Origin: Oceanospirillales bacterium
GTDB taxonomy: Bacteria > Pseudomonadota > Gammaproteobacteria > Pseudomonadales > Endozoicomonadaceae
Direction: 5' to 3'
Length of the DNA: 64,000 nucleotides
NCBI GenBank assembly: GCA_004762125.1
Contig: SIHQ01000010.1
Span: forward strand, 62,001-126,000
Below are positions 8,138 through 18,812 of the stretch, in pieces (within the stretch, counting starts at the first letter, position 1; each line of letters begins with the position of its first letter). The translations under genes were made by a program, and so were the position numbers. The notes beneath the pieces were generated by a model that was given only the letters and a program-made list of their open reading frames with translations, did not search any database and was not told the DNA's origin.

Positions 8138-10963
8138 ATGACCGACTATAAGTCTACATTGAATTTACCGAAAACCAGCTTCCCGATGCGCGCTAATTTA
8201 GCGAATCGTGAGCCGGCGATGCTCAAGGGTTGGTATGACATGAATCTCTATGAAGAGATTCGTAAAGTCAGCGCGGGCCGTGAACAATTTATTCTTCATG
8301 ATGGTCCTCCGTACGCAAACGGTGATATTCATATTGGTCATGCTGTAAACAAAATCATCAAGGACATCATCATCAAGTCCAAAACCCTGAGCGGGTTTGA
8401 TGCACCTTATGTACCGGGTTGGGATTGTCACGGTTTGCCTATCGAGCATAAAGTTGAAGGTAAGGTGGGCAAGGCGGGCACCAAGGTTGATTTTAAAACC
8501 TTCCGCAAAAAGTGCCGCGAATACGCTGGCAAGCAAGTGGCTGGCCAGAAAGAAGACTTCAAACGTATGGGTATTTTGGGTACTTGGGATCAGCCTTATC
8601 TGACCATGGACTTCCAGACTGAAGCAGACATTATTCGTTCTCTGGGTAAAATAGCCGACAATGGTCATCTGGCAAAAGGCTATAAGCCGGTTTACTGGAG
8701 TGTTGTGGGTGGTTCTGCCTTGGCTGAAGCAGAAGTTGAGTATCAGGAAAAAACGTCTACGCAGGTTGATGTGCGTTACGCGGCACTGAATGAGTCTGAT
8801 CTGTTATCGGCCTTTGACTTTGAAGGTCAGAGCGAAGGCGAAGGCGAGGTGGCTGTTGTTATCTGGACAACGACTCCATGGACTTTACCTTCTTCTCAAG
8901 CAGTAACTTTGGGTGAAGAGTTGGGTTATGCACTGATTCAATGTGAAGTGAATGGCGCTCCTGCTCGTTTGGTTCTGGGTGAAGCCTTGTTGGAAAGCGC
9001 AATGGCGCGATATGGCATCGCTGACTACACCATTCTCGCTCGTACTCTGGGTGCGAAGCTGGAAGGCAAGAAAGTTGCTCATCCATTTTACGAACGTGAA
9101 TTGCCATTGATTATTGGTGATCATGTTACCACTGATGCGGGTACCGGTTGTGTTCATACGGCACCTGATCACGGTGTGGACGATTTCAATGTGGGTAAAA
9201 AATACGGCATTGGAACACTGAACTATCTGGATGATGCGGGTATTTATCGCAGTAACGTTGAACTGTTTGCTGGCGAGCATGTTTATAAGGTCGATACCAA
9301 AGTTGTTGATGTATTGATAGAGAAAGGCCGTTTGCTGCTGCAAGACAAAATGGTTCATAGTTATCCACATTGCTGGAGAACCAAAACACCTCTTATTTTC
9401 CGTGCTACGCCTCAGTGGTTTATCAGCATGGAAAAAGAAGGCCTGCTTAATACTGCATTGAATTCACTGGACGACGTGAAGTTTACACCTGATTGGGGTC
9501 GTAAGCGTATGGAGTCCATGCTGAGCCAAAGTCCTGACTGGTGTGTATCGCGTCAGCGTACTTGGGGCGTACCTATTGCTCTGTTTATCCACAGAGAAAC
9601 AGAAGAACTGCATCCAGAAACCAGTGCTCTGATTGAAAAAGTAGCCTTAAAGGTTGAACAGGAAGGTATGGACGCATGGTTCGACCTTGAACCTTCCGAT
9701 CTACTGTCTGCAGAAGATGCTGCTAATTATGTGAAAGTGACTGATACGCTGGACGTATGGTTTGATTCCGGTGTGACACACGCTTCAGTATTGGATCGTC
9801 GTGAGGGTTTGCGCTCTCCGGCAGATATCTATGTAGAAGGTTCTGATCAGCATCGTGGTTGGTTCCAGTCTTCTCTGAAAACCAGTATTGCCATTAAAGG
9901 TGTGCCACCTTACAAGCAGCTGCTGACACACGGTTTCACTGTAGACGCTAATGGCCGTAAGATGTCCAAGTCTGTGGGTAACGTGATTGCACCACAAAAA
10001 ATCTTTAAATCTCTGGGTGCTGATATTCTGCGTCTCTGGGTTTCAGCAACCGATTATACGGCTGAAATGACCGTTTCTGACGAGATTCTTAATCGTACAG
10101 CAGACAGCTATCGTCGCATTCGTAACACGGCTCGATTCCTGCTTTCCAACCTGACTGGTTTCAATCCTGAAACTGATAAGGTGGAGTGGGATGATATGTT
10201 GTCTTTGGATCGCTGGGCTGTGGATCGCGCTCTGGGTCTGCAGAAAGAAGTGATTGAAGCGTATGACAGCTACAATTTCCTGAGCGTGTACCAGAAAGTT
10301 CATCACTTCTGCTCACAGGATCTGGGTGGTTTCTATCTGGATATCATCAAGGATCGTCAGTACACCACTCAGTCAGACAGCCTGGCTCGTCGAAGCTGCC
10401 AGACAGCTATGTACCATATTATTGAAGCCTTTGTTCGCTGGATGGCGCCGATCACAAGCTTTACGGCTGATGAGATCTGGCAGACTCTGCCTGGCGAACG
10501 CAGTAAGCATGTCTTGCTGGATACCTGGTATGAAGGTTTGAACAGCCTCGAAGGTGATGAGCTGGGTCGTGAATACTGGCAACAGGTTATGGCTGTCAAA
10601 ACAGCAGTGAACAAGGCGTTGGAAGATGCTCGTAAAGAAGGTGCTATTGGTGGTGGTCTGGAAGCTGAAGTCACCCTGTTTGTAGATAGCCAGTTGGAAG
10701 AGGTTCTGACAAAGCTGGGCAATGAGTTACGCTTTGTACTCATTACTTCCAGAGTCGATTTGAAACCTTTATCTGATGCGACGGATGCAATCGTTACTGA
10801 AGTTGAAGGTTTGAAGGTCTCTGTCACTAAATCAAGCCATGAAAAATGTGGTCGCTGCTGGCATCGCAGAGAAGATGTAGGCTCTATTGAAGCGCATCCG
10901 GAACTCTGTGGTCGCTGTGTTGATAACGTTGAAGGTGATGGTGAAAAGCGATTGTTTGCCTGA
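8138..10963 (+). CDS. ileS: Isoleucyl-tRNA synthetase
   Basis: IleRS charges tRNA-Ile and edits Val-tRNA-Ile. The 941-residue product is full length. It shows the HIGH region in [16 protein letters not shown], the editing-domain segment [13 protein letters not shown], the KMSKS loop, and a C-terminal zinc finger with [10 protein letters not shown] and CGRCVDNV. These are the features of the bacterial type that carries the C-terminal zinc domain. A strong terminator follows, so unlike the common ileS-lspA operon, transcription probably stops before lspA. Confidence 0.98.
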   Translation: MTDYKSTLNLPKTSFPMRANLANREPAMLKGWYDMNLYEEIRKVSAGREQFILHDGPPYANGDIHIGHAVNKIIKDIIIKSKTLSGFDAPYVPGWDCHGLPIEHKVEGKVGKAGTKVDFKTFRKKCREYAGKQVAGQKEDFKRMGILGTWDQPYLTMDFQTEADIIRSLGKIADNGHLAKGYKPVYWSVVGGSALAEAEVEYQEKTSTQVDVRYAALNESDLLSAFDFEGQSEGEGEVAVVIWTTTPWTLPSSQAVTLGEELGYALIQCEVNGAPARLVLGEALLESAMARYGIADYTILARTLGAKLEGKKVAHPFYERELPLIIGDHVTTDAGTGCVHTAPDHGVDDFNVGKKYGIGTLNYLDDAGIYRSNVELFAGEHVYKVDTKVVDVLIEKGRLLLQDKMVHSYPHCWRTKTPLIFRATPQWFISMEKEGLLNTALNSLDDVKFTPDWGRKRMESMLSQSPDWCVSRQRTWGVPIALFIHRETEELHPETSALIEKVALKVEQEGMDAWFDLEPSDLLSAEDAANYVKVTDTLDVWFDSGVTHASVLDRREGLRSPADIYVEGSDQHRGWFQSSLKTSIAIKGVPPYKQLLTHGFTVDANGRKMSKSVGNVIAPQKIFKSLGADILRLWVSATDYTAEMTVSDEILNRTADSYRRIRNTARFLLSNLTGFNPETDKVEWDDMLSLDRWAVDRALGLQKEVIEAYDSYNFLSVYQKVHHFCSQDLGGFYLDIIKDRQYTTQSDSLARRSCQTAMYHIIEAFVRWMAPITSFTADEIWQTLPGERSKHVLLDTWYEGLNSLEGDELGREYWQQVMAVKTAVNKALEDARKEGAIGGGLEAEVTLFVDSQLEEVLTKLGNELRFVLITSRVDLKPLSDATDAIVTEVEGLKVSVTKSSHEKCGRCWHRREDVGSIEAHPELCGRCVDNVEGDGEKRLFA

Positions 10964-11017
10964 TTTTCTATGAGTTTGAAGAGTAAACATCCAGACATAG
11001 GAATTCAGTCGTATTTG

Positions 11018-11032
11018 CCCGCCGAAGGCGGG
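11018..11032. repeat. Short GC palindrome after ileS
   Basis: CCCGCC-GAA-GGCGGG is a perfect 6-bp stem. No T run follows on either strand, so it is not a typical terminator. It may add stability to the ileS 3' end. Confidence 0.5.
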
Positions 11033-11074
11033 AAAATGACTGATTAGATATTCGATTATCTGTGTTGATACACC

Positions 11075-11101
11075 TACCCGGCTTTTGCCGGGTATTTTTT
11101 T
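11075..11101 (+). terminator. Rho-independent terminator of ileS
   Basis: TACCCGGC, loop TTTT, GCCGGGTA make a perfect 8-bp stem followed by seven T residues. It lies 112 bp after the ileS stop. Confidence 0.92.
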
Positions 11102-11352
11102 GGAAGTGCAAAATTGCGGAATCTACGATTAATAATTTTGAACGAGTTGAAGTAATATGCTGTCACGCAGGCCTATTCATCGGGTGATTACTTAGGAAAT
11201 CGCTGCAACTTAAATGAATAAGTAGTGAAAAATTATAAAAAATAACCATATTTCCTCTTTGTGTGTTTCGGTTTCTCACCATATCTTAGGTGTAGAAGTC
11301 AGCATACTATTGTGGGAATCGAATGGAATTTAAGAAACAGGGCTGGATTTTT
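11102..11352 (+). other. AT-rich gap before lspA, presumed promoter region
   Basis: No gene, RNA or strong promoter match is seen here. Because an intrinsic terminator closes ileS, lspA-fkpB-ispH should have its own promoter in this AT-rich stretch, but no convincing -35/-10 pair was found. Confidence 0.35.
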
Positions 11353-11847
11353 ATGAAAAGAAACTCATTGGGAATGCTGCACTGGCTCTGGCTGAGTACG
11401 TTAGTTCTAATCTTTGATCAGCTTGCGAAATACGCTGTTGTAAAGTCTTTTTACCTCTACGAACAGTTGTCAGTCATACCTTCCTTCTTTTCTCTGACCC
11501 TGGCCTATAATTCCGGAGCCGCATTCAGCTTCCTGAGTGATCAGGACGGTTGGCAGCGCTGGTTTTTTGTAGCTATAGCGACGGTTGTCAGTCTAATGCT
11601 GGTCAGCTGGTTGCATAAAATGAAAGAATACGAAGGTTGGCAAGCTTGTGCCATGGCGCTGATTCTTGGTGGAGCCCTGGGTAATCTTTATGACCGTATA
11701 GTAAACGGTTATGTGGTTGATTTTCTGCTGGTGTATTATAAGGACTGGTATTTTCCATCCTTCAATGTGGCGGATGTGGGGATAACCATAGGGGCCGGTA
11801 TGCTGATCATTGATATGTTCCGTCCCCAGCCAACGATTGAAAAATAA
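11353..11847 (+). CDS. lspA: Lipoprotein signal peptidase (signal peptidase II)
   Basis: LspA cleaves the signal peptide of lipid-modified prolipoproteins in the inner membrane. The 164-residue form has four membrane segments. The catalytic aspartates lie in GNLYDRIVNG and FNVADVGI, and YNSGAAFSFLSDQDGWQRWF is the conserved family segment. A start ten codons upstream (11323) is also possible; it has GGGAATCG before it, whereas 11353 begins MKRNSLGM directly before the first helix. fkpB and ispH follow, the standard gammaproteobacterial order. Confidence 0.95.
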   Translation: MKRNSLGMLHWLWLSTLVLIFDQLAKYAVVKSFYLYEQLSVIPSFFSLTLAYNSGAAFSFLSDQDGWQRWFFVAIATVVSLMLVSWLHKMKEYEGWQACAMALILGGALGNLYDRIVNGYVVDFLLVYYKDWYFPSFNVADVGITIGAGMLIIDMFRPQPTIEK

Positions 11848-11925
11848 ATGTGTCCTGCAAGTATTCCTGTATTCATTTCTTGAAGGCTTCAGGGCATCAC
11901 AAGCATTCAGGAAGTGAATACAATA

Positions 11926-12438
11926 ATGTCTGGCACTGTCAAAGAGTCGAGTCCCTCCATTCAACCTGGTCATCAGGTTACCTTGCATTTTGCCCTGAAG
12001 CTGACTGACGGCCAGATGGTCGACAGTAACTTTAATAGTGAACCTGCTCAGTTGGTGGTAGGAGATGGTAATCTTCCTCAAGGGTTTGAACAGGCCCTCA
12101 TTGGTCTGACTGCCGGTGATCAAGGTGCTTATCGCATTCCGCCAGCCACAGCCTTTGGTATGCCTAACCCTGAAAATATCCGGGAATTTCCTCGCTCCTC
12201 TTTTGCTGAGGATATGAAACTGGAAGAAGGACTGGTGATTTCATTTGCAGATGCAGCCAATACCGAGCTTCCCGGAGTAGTAAAAAGCTTCAGTGAGAAG
12301 CGTGTTGAGGTAGACTTTAACCACCCTCTGGCAGGGCGTGAGCTGATCTTTGAAGTTAATATTCTTGCTGTGAAAGCTATAGCAGATACAGCTAACACTG
12401 TGAAAACAGAGATTGTAAATAAGAGTACTGAGGCATGA
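11926..12438 (+). CDS. fkpB: FKBP-type peptidyl-prolyl cis-trans isomerase (SlpA-like)
   Basis: This is a cytoplasmic SlpA/FkpB-type FKBP, a proline isomerase and chaperone. The 170-residue product shows the SlyD/SlpA core with [36 protein letters not shown] and the late segment [18 protein letters not shown]. The ATG at 11926 is preferred over the GTG at 11914, because AGGAAGTGA (11909-11917) overlaps the GTG but sits well before the ATG. Its stop overlaps the ispH start by ATGA, indicating translational coupling. Confidence 0.93.
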   Translation: MSGTVKESSPSIQPGHQVTLHFALKLTDGQMVDSNFNSEPAQLVVGDGNLPQGFEQALIGLTAGDQGAYRIPPATAFGMPNPENIREFPRSSFAEDMKLEEGLVISFADAANTELPGVVKSFSEKRVEVDFNHPLAGRELIFEVNILAVKAIADTANTVKTEIVNKSTEA

Positions 12439-13379
12439 AAATCAGACTGGCAAATCCCCGAGGCTTCTGTGCGGGTGTTGACCGGGCCATTGATATCGTA
12501 AACCGGGCTCTGGATGTTTTTGGGCCGCCTATCTATGTACGCCATGAAGTGGTTCACAACAAATTTGTTGTTGAGAACCTGAAATCTCGTGGTGCTGTTT
12601 TTGTTGAAGAACTTCATCAGGTTCCTGACGATGTGATTGTTATCTTCAGTGCTCACGGTGTCTCCAGAGCGGTTGAAGAAGAAGCTGATCGACGTGGATT
12701 GAAAGTGTTTGATGCTTCGTGTCCATTGGTCAAGAAAGTCCATATGGAAGTCGTTCGATACTCTCGTGATGGTATGGAGTGCGTTCTTATTGGACATGAT
12801 GGTCATCCGGAAGTTGTCGGAACCATGGGGCAGTACGATCAAAAAGCAGGAGGCAAGATGTATTTGGTGGAAACACCAGAAGATGTTGCCAATCTTGAAG
12901 TGAAGGATTCTAGTCACTTGGCTTATGTCACCCAGACGACACTGTCTATGGATGACACTGCTGTTGTGATTAATGCACTCAGAGAAAAATTTCCGGCCAT
13001 TAATGGACCCAGAAAAGACGACATCTGTTACGCGACCCAGAATCGCCAGGATGCTGTGAAAATTCTCGCTACCGAGTGCGATACAGTGTTTGTAGTTGGC
13101 TCAGTGAACAGTTCCAACTCTAACCGTCTTCGAGAGTTAGCCGAACGTACCGGTGCCGATGCTTACCTGGTTGACGGTGCTGATCATATTGATCCGGACT
13201 GGCTGAAAGGTAAGAAATCTCTGGGTGTTACGGCGGGTGCTTCTGCGCCAGAGGTATTGGTAAAAGGCGTGATTGATCGACTGATTGAACTTGGCGCAGA
13301 GATGCCGGAAGAGCTTTCAGGTATTGAAGAGAATATTACGTTTACTATGCCGAAAGAGTTGCGAATTATTGAAGCCTGA
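12435..13379 (+). CDS. ispH: 4-hydroxy-3-methylbut-2-enyl diphosphate reductase
   Basis: IspH is the last enzyme of the MEP isoprenoid pathway and makes IPP and DMAPP using a [4Fe-4S] cluster. The 314-residue product has the three cluster cysteines in [22 protein letters not shown] and [22 protein letters not shown] and GASAPEVLV are substrate-binding segments. It is the last gene of the lspA-fkpB-ispH unit, translationally coupled to fkpB, and is closed by a strong terminator. Confidence 0.98.
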   Translation: MKIRLANPRGFCAGVDRAIDIVNRALDVFGPPIYVRHEVVHNKFVVENLKSRGAVFVEELHQVPDDVIVIFSAHGVSRAVEEEADRRGLKVFDASCPLVKKVHMEVVRYSRDGMECVLIGHDGHPEVVGTMGQYDQKAGGKMYLVETPEDVANLEVKDSSHLAYVTQTTLSMDDTAVVINALREKFPAINGPRKDDICYATQNRQDAVKILATECDTVFVVGSVNSSNSNRLRELAERTGADAYLVDGADHIDPDWLKGKKSLGVTAGASAPEVLVKGVIDRLIELGAEMPEELSGIEENITFTMPKELRIIEA

Positions 13380-13404
13380 TTCTGGTGCTTGTATTAGATG
13401 ATAA

Positions 13405-13436
13405 TAAAAAGCCCTCGTATTTGAGGGCTTTTTTAT
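13405..13436. terminator. Bidirectional terminator, ispH / pilus operon A
   Basis: AAAAAGCCCTC, loop GTATTT, GAGGGCTTTTTT is a perfect stem with A and T flanks. It lies between convergent ispH and pilus operon A and should serve both. Confidence 0.92.
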
Positions 13437-13444
13437 GTGAGAAA

Positions 13445-13879
13445 TTAATTCCAGCCGTTTACAAGAGTTCCTGTCCCTCCTCGAGCACCACTTGATGCCA
13501 GTGTCATAGTATCGTTTACAGTAATGCTTGATCTGCCAGTGGCTGTGGCTGTCAGTGTATATTGATTTGTGTCTGCAAGAGCGACTGTTATCGAGAGGTT
13601 GAAGTTGGCATTCCCAGATTCAGGGCTTTGAGTCGGAAAGATAGCAGGAACTCCTGAGAGAGCCCCTGCTGTAGCAGCCCCTGCATAATTTCCGCTTTGA
13701 GCTCTATGTCTTTCCATAGCACTGGCCAACCCTATAAGGGATGACTGAGCATCTCTGATAGCAGCCGTTCTGACGTGCTGGGTATAGCTGGGAAATGCAA
13801 TTGCAGCCAAAATAGCAATGATGGTAACTACGAACATCAGTTCAATCAGGGTAAATCCACGTGCTTTATTAGAATTCAT
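13445..13879 (-). CDS. pilE: Type IV pilin-like protein, PilE type (operon A)
   Basis: This 144-residue minor pilin is the last gene of pilus operon A. The PilD cleavage site is ARG^FTLIELM with Glu5, followed by the hydrophobic helix FVVTIIAILAAIAFPSY. The globular part has no cysteine pair, so the usual D-loop disulfide is absent. Its ATG overlaps the PilY1-A stop (TGATG). In P. aeruginosa, PilE is likewise the last gene of the fimU-pilVWXY1Y2E operon and joins the priming complex. Here the same role is inferred. Confidence 0.92.
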   Translation of the reverse strand: MNSNKARGFTLIELMFVVTIIAILAAIAFPSYTQHVRTAAIRDAQSSLIGLASAMERHRAQSGNYAGAATAGALSGVPAIFPTQSPESGNANFNLSITVALADTNQYTLTATATGRSSITVNDTMTLASSGARGGTGTLVNGWN

Positions 13880-16800
13880 CACTGTACCTGCTCCCAGAAT
13901 GTAGACCCTTTGAGAATACCGCTCTCGATATACTTACAGTGGGTGTTGTTACAGATTAGGATTTTGTCACCATTGTATTGGTTGCCACCGCTATTACTGC
14001 CACCACTTCCTGGATTACCGCTATCTAAATTTGGGTTTGGATTCAGAAAACTATTGTCAGGGTTCAAAAATACCGAGTTACCCACAATGCCGTTACTGTT
14101 AATTTTCTCTTTGACAATCGTGCTGCCATTGATGTTTGCTTGCCAGCTCCAGGCCTCACCAGCAACAGGCGTACAACTATCTGTGAGAGTGGAAGATGGC
14201 TTATAACTGTTGAAATAAATCTGGCCATTGAGGATAGAAGGATCACTCATAACCTTTTCCTGATCTCTCATTTCCAGATACCAGCCTTGGTTACTTGAAC
14301 CGCCAAATGCACTGTTGTCGACAATGCCAGTACTGTCAGGAACCAGCTTGGCAAGAGCACCGTTGGTTGTTAGCTTAATGACTGAGTGAGCTGGCACCTG
14401 TTTTCCGGTTTTGTTGCTACTGGTGACTTCAGGGTTATAGATATGGGGCGTAGTCAGAACATAGAAGTGATCTTTGATGACAGCATTTGTTAGCGAAAGT
14501 GGGTCAGGTCGCATGCCAGAACCTATGCTTACAGCCAAATTTGCACGTCCATTGACAGGTATTAACGCAAGATCAGGACTCGTATAAAACTTTCTAGCAT
14601 TAACCAGTTGATCATATTTAACCATGGTTGAGTTATAGCCGAGAGAAGCAAATACACCGTCGTCATTGCCAGCGGTTCCGTTCCCATCTGAAATGTTGAC
14701 ACCTTCACTGTCAGTAGGCCATACCAGATCGGTGATCTGGTTGTCATTCTTGACAGCACATTCGCTGATGCTGCCTGTGACTGAGTCAGGAATACAGCTG
14801 TTGATATACAGGCGCCAAACCTGACCGCCAGTATCAGCAAAAAAAAGTTGGTCTACAAAACCATCACCTTGTAAATCTACAACCGATACTCCACCAGGGA
14901 TACTGTACTTCATCTTGCTGAGATACAGAGTCGGGTTGGAAGAGGCTGTGCCACTGGCAGACCAGATGAGTTCACCGGTTTTTGCGTCAACAATATAGAT
15001 AGCGTTGCCCATTTCATCCGGGGCTGCCTCACCAGTTTTGGTGTAGTCATAGAGTGGTTTTTGATCCTGAATGGGATCATAACCTCCAGAGAATATCAGC
15101 ACTTCTTTAACCGTATTACCTACTCTAATTCTGCTCAAAACAGGGCGGGACCAGGTTTGTCCAAGCTGTTTGAACTGGCCTGTACCACCTTTAATGTACC
15201 AGAGCATTTTTGGGCTACTCTTATCCGTGACATCAAGTGCGTAATAGTTTCTGCCTCCTCGTCGCATACCTGCATAGGCATAAACGAATTCTCCAGGGTT
15301 TGGCTGAGAGGTAGGGGTTAACTGATCAACCGTACTTTGGTCGCTATTAGAATCCAGTGTGTCAGCACCGCCATAAATGACACCATTACGATTGATATCA
15401 TTAGCCCAGACGACGATATGGCCATCCAAACCGTATGGTCGACTGGAACCAACTCGGTCAGTCGCATCATTCGCTTCCCACTTATCCGCTTTTGGGAGCA
15501 GTTCTTTTGGCATATAGGCAAAGTGCTCATTACCTGTTTTGGCGTTCATACCATGTAAAAGACCATCGTTGGTGCCAAGGTAAAGTGCCAGATCCAGATC
15601 GTTTTCTGCACAGTCAAAGGGGGCGCTTTCAGAATAGGTGCCATCACACTTGTAAGTGACCAGTGCCGGAGTAGAGTGAAGAGGGTCTCCAATCCCTTTT
15701 GATCGATCAGCTATCCAGTTAATCAGCTCATTTTTTCTGGAACCTTCATTAGAGTTCAGACCGAACAATGAAGTAGTCAAACTGTTATTGGAAGTTATGA
15801 TTTTATTAGATGAATTAGTAATTGAACTTGCAGAACCGGCCGGGTTGTTACCCAGGTAGGTATAGATTTTCCGATTGCCACTGGCGCCTTTAAGACGACT
15901 GTTGAAGCCACCTTTACTTACCTTGCTGCCGTCTACTTCAGTACTCCAGAAACTTTGAGCTTCTTCTTTGAAAAAGCCGCTGTCAGAGTCTACGGCGATA
16001 GAGGCTGGTGAACTGTTATCGTAAATACCTAACGGGTTGGTAAAGATTTGATATTTCTTCAGGTTCCCCTGCCAGCGATCACTCTGGGAAGGTTTAAAAA
16101 TACTGTAATAAATCTTGTTTCGATGCTCTGAACGGTTGTATGAGTTTGCTGCCACACCTGGTGCCGCAAATGTACTTTCGTTTTCAATAACATCTTCAAC
16201 GATTTGATTGAATGCATTAGCCAAGTCCTTGGCATTACTGGCTTGGTAATACTTACCACCACCTTCTGCGGCAAGGTCACTCATAAATGTGGCCGCTGCC
16301 CCAGTCGTGCTTGTTGCAAAAGCAATGGTATGAGTCGTCAAGTTATTAACACGATTAACGTCGGAGCTCAGGTCATTGTTTGCGAACCAATTAGACAAAT
16401 TGCGACCGCAGTATTCATTATCATTGCCGGTACAGCTACTACTTCCAGTCAGTTGTTTAATACCGTTTTTTGCTTCACTTGTATTACCGTTAGCTGAACC
16501 GTCAGTCAGTATTACAAAGTGGTTACTTTGACAGGCGTTGTTAATGGGGGATTGTATGCCTTCAAATTCATCGGTGAAATACTTGGCGGTATCGTACATT
16601 CTTGGAACGATGGGTGTGCCACCGGAAGCTGTCATTTGCTCCACGATAGAAATCATATGATCTTTTACTTTGTAAGTGGCGCTACTCTCTATTCCCCCCG
16701 ATTCGACCTTAATGATTAAACGGGGAGAATAGGTCGGGTTTTGCTTAAAGCTAACAGCATAGCGTTCCTGATCTTCTACGAAGGCATTGATAAGAAGGGT

Positions 16801-18810
16801 TAGATTATTTCCTGCTTGCCAGCCTGAGCGACCAACAATCTCCTGAATGACACGTGTGATATCCGGAGAGGAGTAAACACGATCTTTCAACCATGACTCA
16901 TTTATAGGCCAATCGATCCTTGCATCTGTAAGAGTACTACGCCTACTTGAAATATTGTTGTTTTGATTAACAAGCGCTGGTGTAGTGTCCTTATCTTCAG
17001 CCATGACTCTGAGATTCATATCTCCAGTACTGTTTCTGGATGACGTTAGTTCAAGCCTTGCCTCAAGAATAGTTGCGCCCTGCTTTATAGGGAAATTCTT
17101 ATAATGGATTGCGGTGTAAGTGTCAGTACTGGTATTGTCTCGGCCTCTTAATTTCAGTTCGTTTCCATACACATTCATTGGTCCGCTTCGTTCTTGATAA
17201 GCATCATGAGTATCTCTGAAGATACGAGTATCCAAAATTTCATTGGAACAACCTGGTGTCGTCGGTGGCGTGAATTCAATGATCAGTTTGGGCTTGTTTC
17301 CTAGAGAACTGTCATAACTGTAAGCAACCCTTTTGCCTATACCTGATGATTTTTCAATAAAAAAAGTAGCACTGTCGTTACCGCACCATCCTGAGTCATT
17401 CACAATCTCTTGTAATAATGGTTGAATACTGACTTCATAAGTATTGGGTTCATCAGTAGCACCTTTAATCCATGATTCAGGTGTCCAGTTCACAGAAGTA
17501 AAGTCATCTCTGTCACGGGAAGATAGATTTTCGCTATCAATTGAGAACGGTGCTGTTCCATTTCCAGTATCGAGTTCACCTGCCTTAATTTTGTAAGTTA
17601 CGTTGTCTGACGAATCTTTAGCTGCTGTAAACTGGAGGGAGGCATTGGTGATTGTTGCGCCTCTGGGTATACCTACTTCCTGAAAACGCAGGCCTGTTAA
17701 ATATTCACCTGGTTCCTCAGGAGGAGTGCGATAAGTTATTTTTAATTTTGGTTCAAGATTTGGATTTAAATTTTCTTTAAATTGATAAGCTACTCTGAAG
17801 CCGTAGTCGTAATAGTGACCTCCCATCCACACTAGTAGCGATAAATCATTCAGTTTTTCATCAGAGGACCAATCCAATCTGTCTAGTACTTCCTGAATAC
17901 TGGATTTTATATCAGTAGACTCTATCCTCCCGGTCCATTTTGATGGATCATTCCAGAGAGTGCCTGTCGCATTTCCTATGCGGTTTTCCAGTTCTTCACC
18001 TGGGATGTAGTCAGTTGGGGATTTACTTAATTCTGCATATACAACCGACTTAAAGTCATTGATTCCACCCCCAGAGCCATGAAGGCTGAGCTTGGCTTCT
18101 TCTATAATGGCGTTGCTGGGAATATCTAAATCTCTGAAACGAAAACCAAATGTTTTCGGATTTTCGTCACTACTGTATAGATACATGTATGATTCATGCT
18201 CACTGGTTCGATGATCATTCATATCATCGTTTTCGCGAGAGATGCTCTTGTCAACCGTTATAAGATCTTGAGAATCGAAGGCTTCTACACTTCTTAGGCT
18301 TAAAGGTGTGATAAGCGAGTCAGCTTCGGCGACCATTTCACCTAGGATTAGTTTATCTGATGCTATTGAAACTGAGTTGTCTTCTAAAAATTCGTATGCA
18401 TCATCAGTTGATGCTTTTATGGTTGGTTTTCCACCCCTGGAAATATTGGTTCCACCATAAGGTGCATCTATATCTGACACAGGATAAGTCAGCTCACTGC
18501 TTTCTCCACTCCTGGCCCAGAGCTTCATAATACCGGCATTGATGTTTGAAGAGTTTCCGAGGATATCCTCGAAGGACTCTTTCATCACATCCATTCGTGT
18601 TTTTCCCTGTTGAAGGTGGGAGGCCATAGAACCTGAATTATCCAGTAGGAAAAGAACATTGGGCTTTACTGTACTGTCATAATTAGGGTTACTGAGGAAA
18701 ATATCAGTATCGTCTGCCGATGAAAGACAGCTGCCAGTTAATAATAGGGCAGTTACCACTGTTGTAGAAAATTTTCGAAACAGCATCTTGCTGGTAATCC
18801 TGTTAGTCAT
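13879..18810 (-). CDS. pilY1: PilY1-A: pilus tip adhesin with a split vWA domain
   Basis: This 1643-residue PilY1 homologue should be a tip adhesin and assembly factor of the type IV pilus. A signal peptide precedes a vWA domain whose MIDAS DNSGS is at 57-61. After about residue 105 the vWA is interrupted by about 600 residues containing three related modules (about 205-360, 370-515, 560-700). Each has a P-x-x-A-x-I-x-x-A-x-L strand segment and a later QE(I/V)-x-x-x-x-x-W segment. The vWA resumes at about 720 with GGTPI and FVILTDGS (Asp770). The C-terminal half is the PilY1 beta-propeller, with YLGTNDGLLHGMNAKTG and DLQGDGFVD. An alternative start at codon 9 gives a shorter signal peptide. 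It is 2 bp after pilX and overlaps pilE. Confidence 0.95.
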   Translation of the reverse strand: MTNRITSKMLFRKFSTTVVTALLLTGSCLSSADDTDIFLSNPNYDSTVKPNVLFLLDNSGSMASHLQQGKTRMDVMKESFEDILGNSSNINAGIMKLWARSGESSELTYPVSDIDAPYGGTNISRGGKPTIKASTDDAYEFLEDNSVSIASDKLILGEMVAEADSLITPLSLRSVEAFDSQDLITVDKSISRENDDMNDHRTSEHESYMYLYSSDENPKTFGFRFRDLDIPSNAIIEEAKLSLHGSGGGINDFKSVVYAELSKSPTDYIPGEELENRIGNATGTLWNDPSKWTGRIESTDIKSSIQEVLDRLDWSSDEKLNDLSLLVWMGGHYYDYGFRVAYQFKENLNPNLEPKLKITYRTPPEEPGEYLTGLRFQEVGIPRGATITNASLQFTAAKDSSDNVTYKIKAGELDTGNGTAPFSIDSENLSSRDRDDFTSVNWTPESWIKGATDEPNTYEVSIQPLLQEIVNDSGWCGNDSATFFIEKSSGIGKRVAYSYDSSLGNKPKLIIEFTPPTTPGCSNEILDTRIFRDTHDAYQERSGPMNVYGNELKLRGRDNTSTDTYTAIHYKNFPIKQGATILEARLELTSSRNSTGDMNLRVMAEDKDTTPALVNQNNNISSRRSTLTDARIDWPINESWLKDRVYSSPDITRVIQEIVGRSGWQAGNNLTLLINAFVEDQERYAVSFKQNPTYSPRLIIKVESGGIESSATYKVKDHMISIVEQMTASGGTPIVPRMYDTAKYFTDEFEGIQSPINNACQSNHFVILTDGSANGNTSEAKNGIKQLTGSSSCTGNDNEYCGRNLSNWFANNDLSSDVNRVNNLTTHTIAFATSTTGAAATFMSDLAAEGGGKYYQASNAKDLANAFNQIVEDVIENESTFAAPGVAANSYNRSEHRNKIYYSIFKPSQSDRWQGNLKKYQIFTNPLGIYDNSSPASIAVDSDSGFFKEEAQSFWSTEVDGSKVSKGGFNSRLKGASGNRKIYTYLGNNPAGSASSITNSSNKIITSNNSLTTSLFGLNSNEGSRKNELINWIADRSKGIGDPLHSTPALVTYKCDGTYSESAPFDCAENDLDLALYLGTNDGLLHGMNAKTGNEHFAYMPKELLPKADKWEANDATDRVGSSRPYGLDGHIVVWANDINRNGVIYGGADTLDSNSDQSTVDQLTPTSQPNPGEFVYAYAGMRRGGRNYYALDVTDKSSPKMLWYIKGGTGQFKQLGQTWSRPVLSRIRVGNTVKEVLIFSGGYDPIQDQKPLYDYTKTGEAAPDEMGNAIYIVDAKTGELIWSASGTASSNPTLYLSKMKYSIPGGVSVVDLQGDGFVDQLFFADTGGQVWRLYINSCIPDSVTGSISECAVKNDNQITDLVWPTDSEGVNISDGNGTAGNDDGVFASLGYNSTMVKYDQLVNARKFYTSPDLALIPVNGRANLAVSIGSGMRPDPLSLTNAVIKDHFYVLTTPHIYNPEVTSSNKTGKQVPAHSVIKLTTNGALAKLVPDSTGIVDNSAFGGSSNQGWYLEMRDQEKVMSDPSILNGQIYFNSYKPSSTLTDSCTPVAGEAWSWQANINGSTIVKEKINSNGIVGNSVFLNPDNSFLNPNPNLDSGNPGSGGSNSGGNQYNGDKILICNNTHCKYIESGILKGSTFWEQVQ

Positions 18811-18812
18811 CC

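Noticed and set aside
10369-10998. 209-codon minus-strand open frame over the end of ileS
   Set aside because: It is a shadow of ileS with low-complexity Ser/Thr-rich translation and no ribosome site of note.
12129-12917. 262-codon open frame on the minus strand across fkpB and ispH
   Set aside because: It is fully antisense to two well-recognised genes, its translation resembles no family, and the coding evidence is all on the plus strand.
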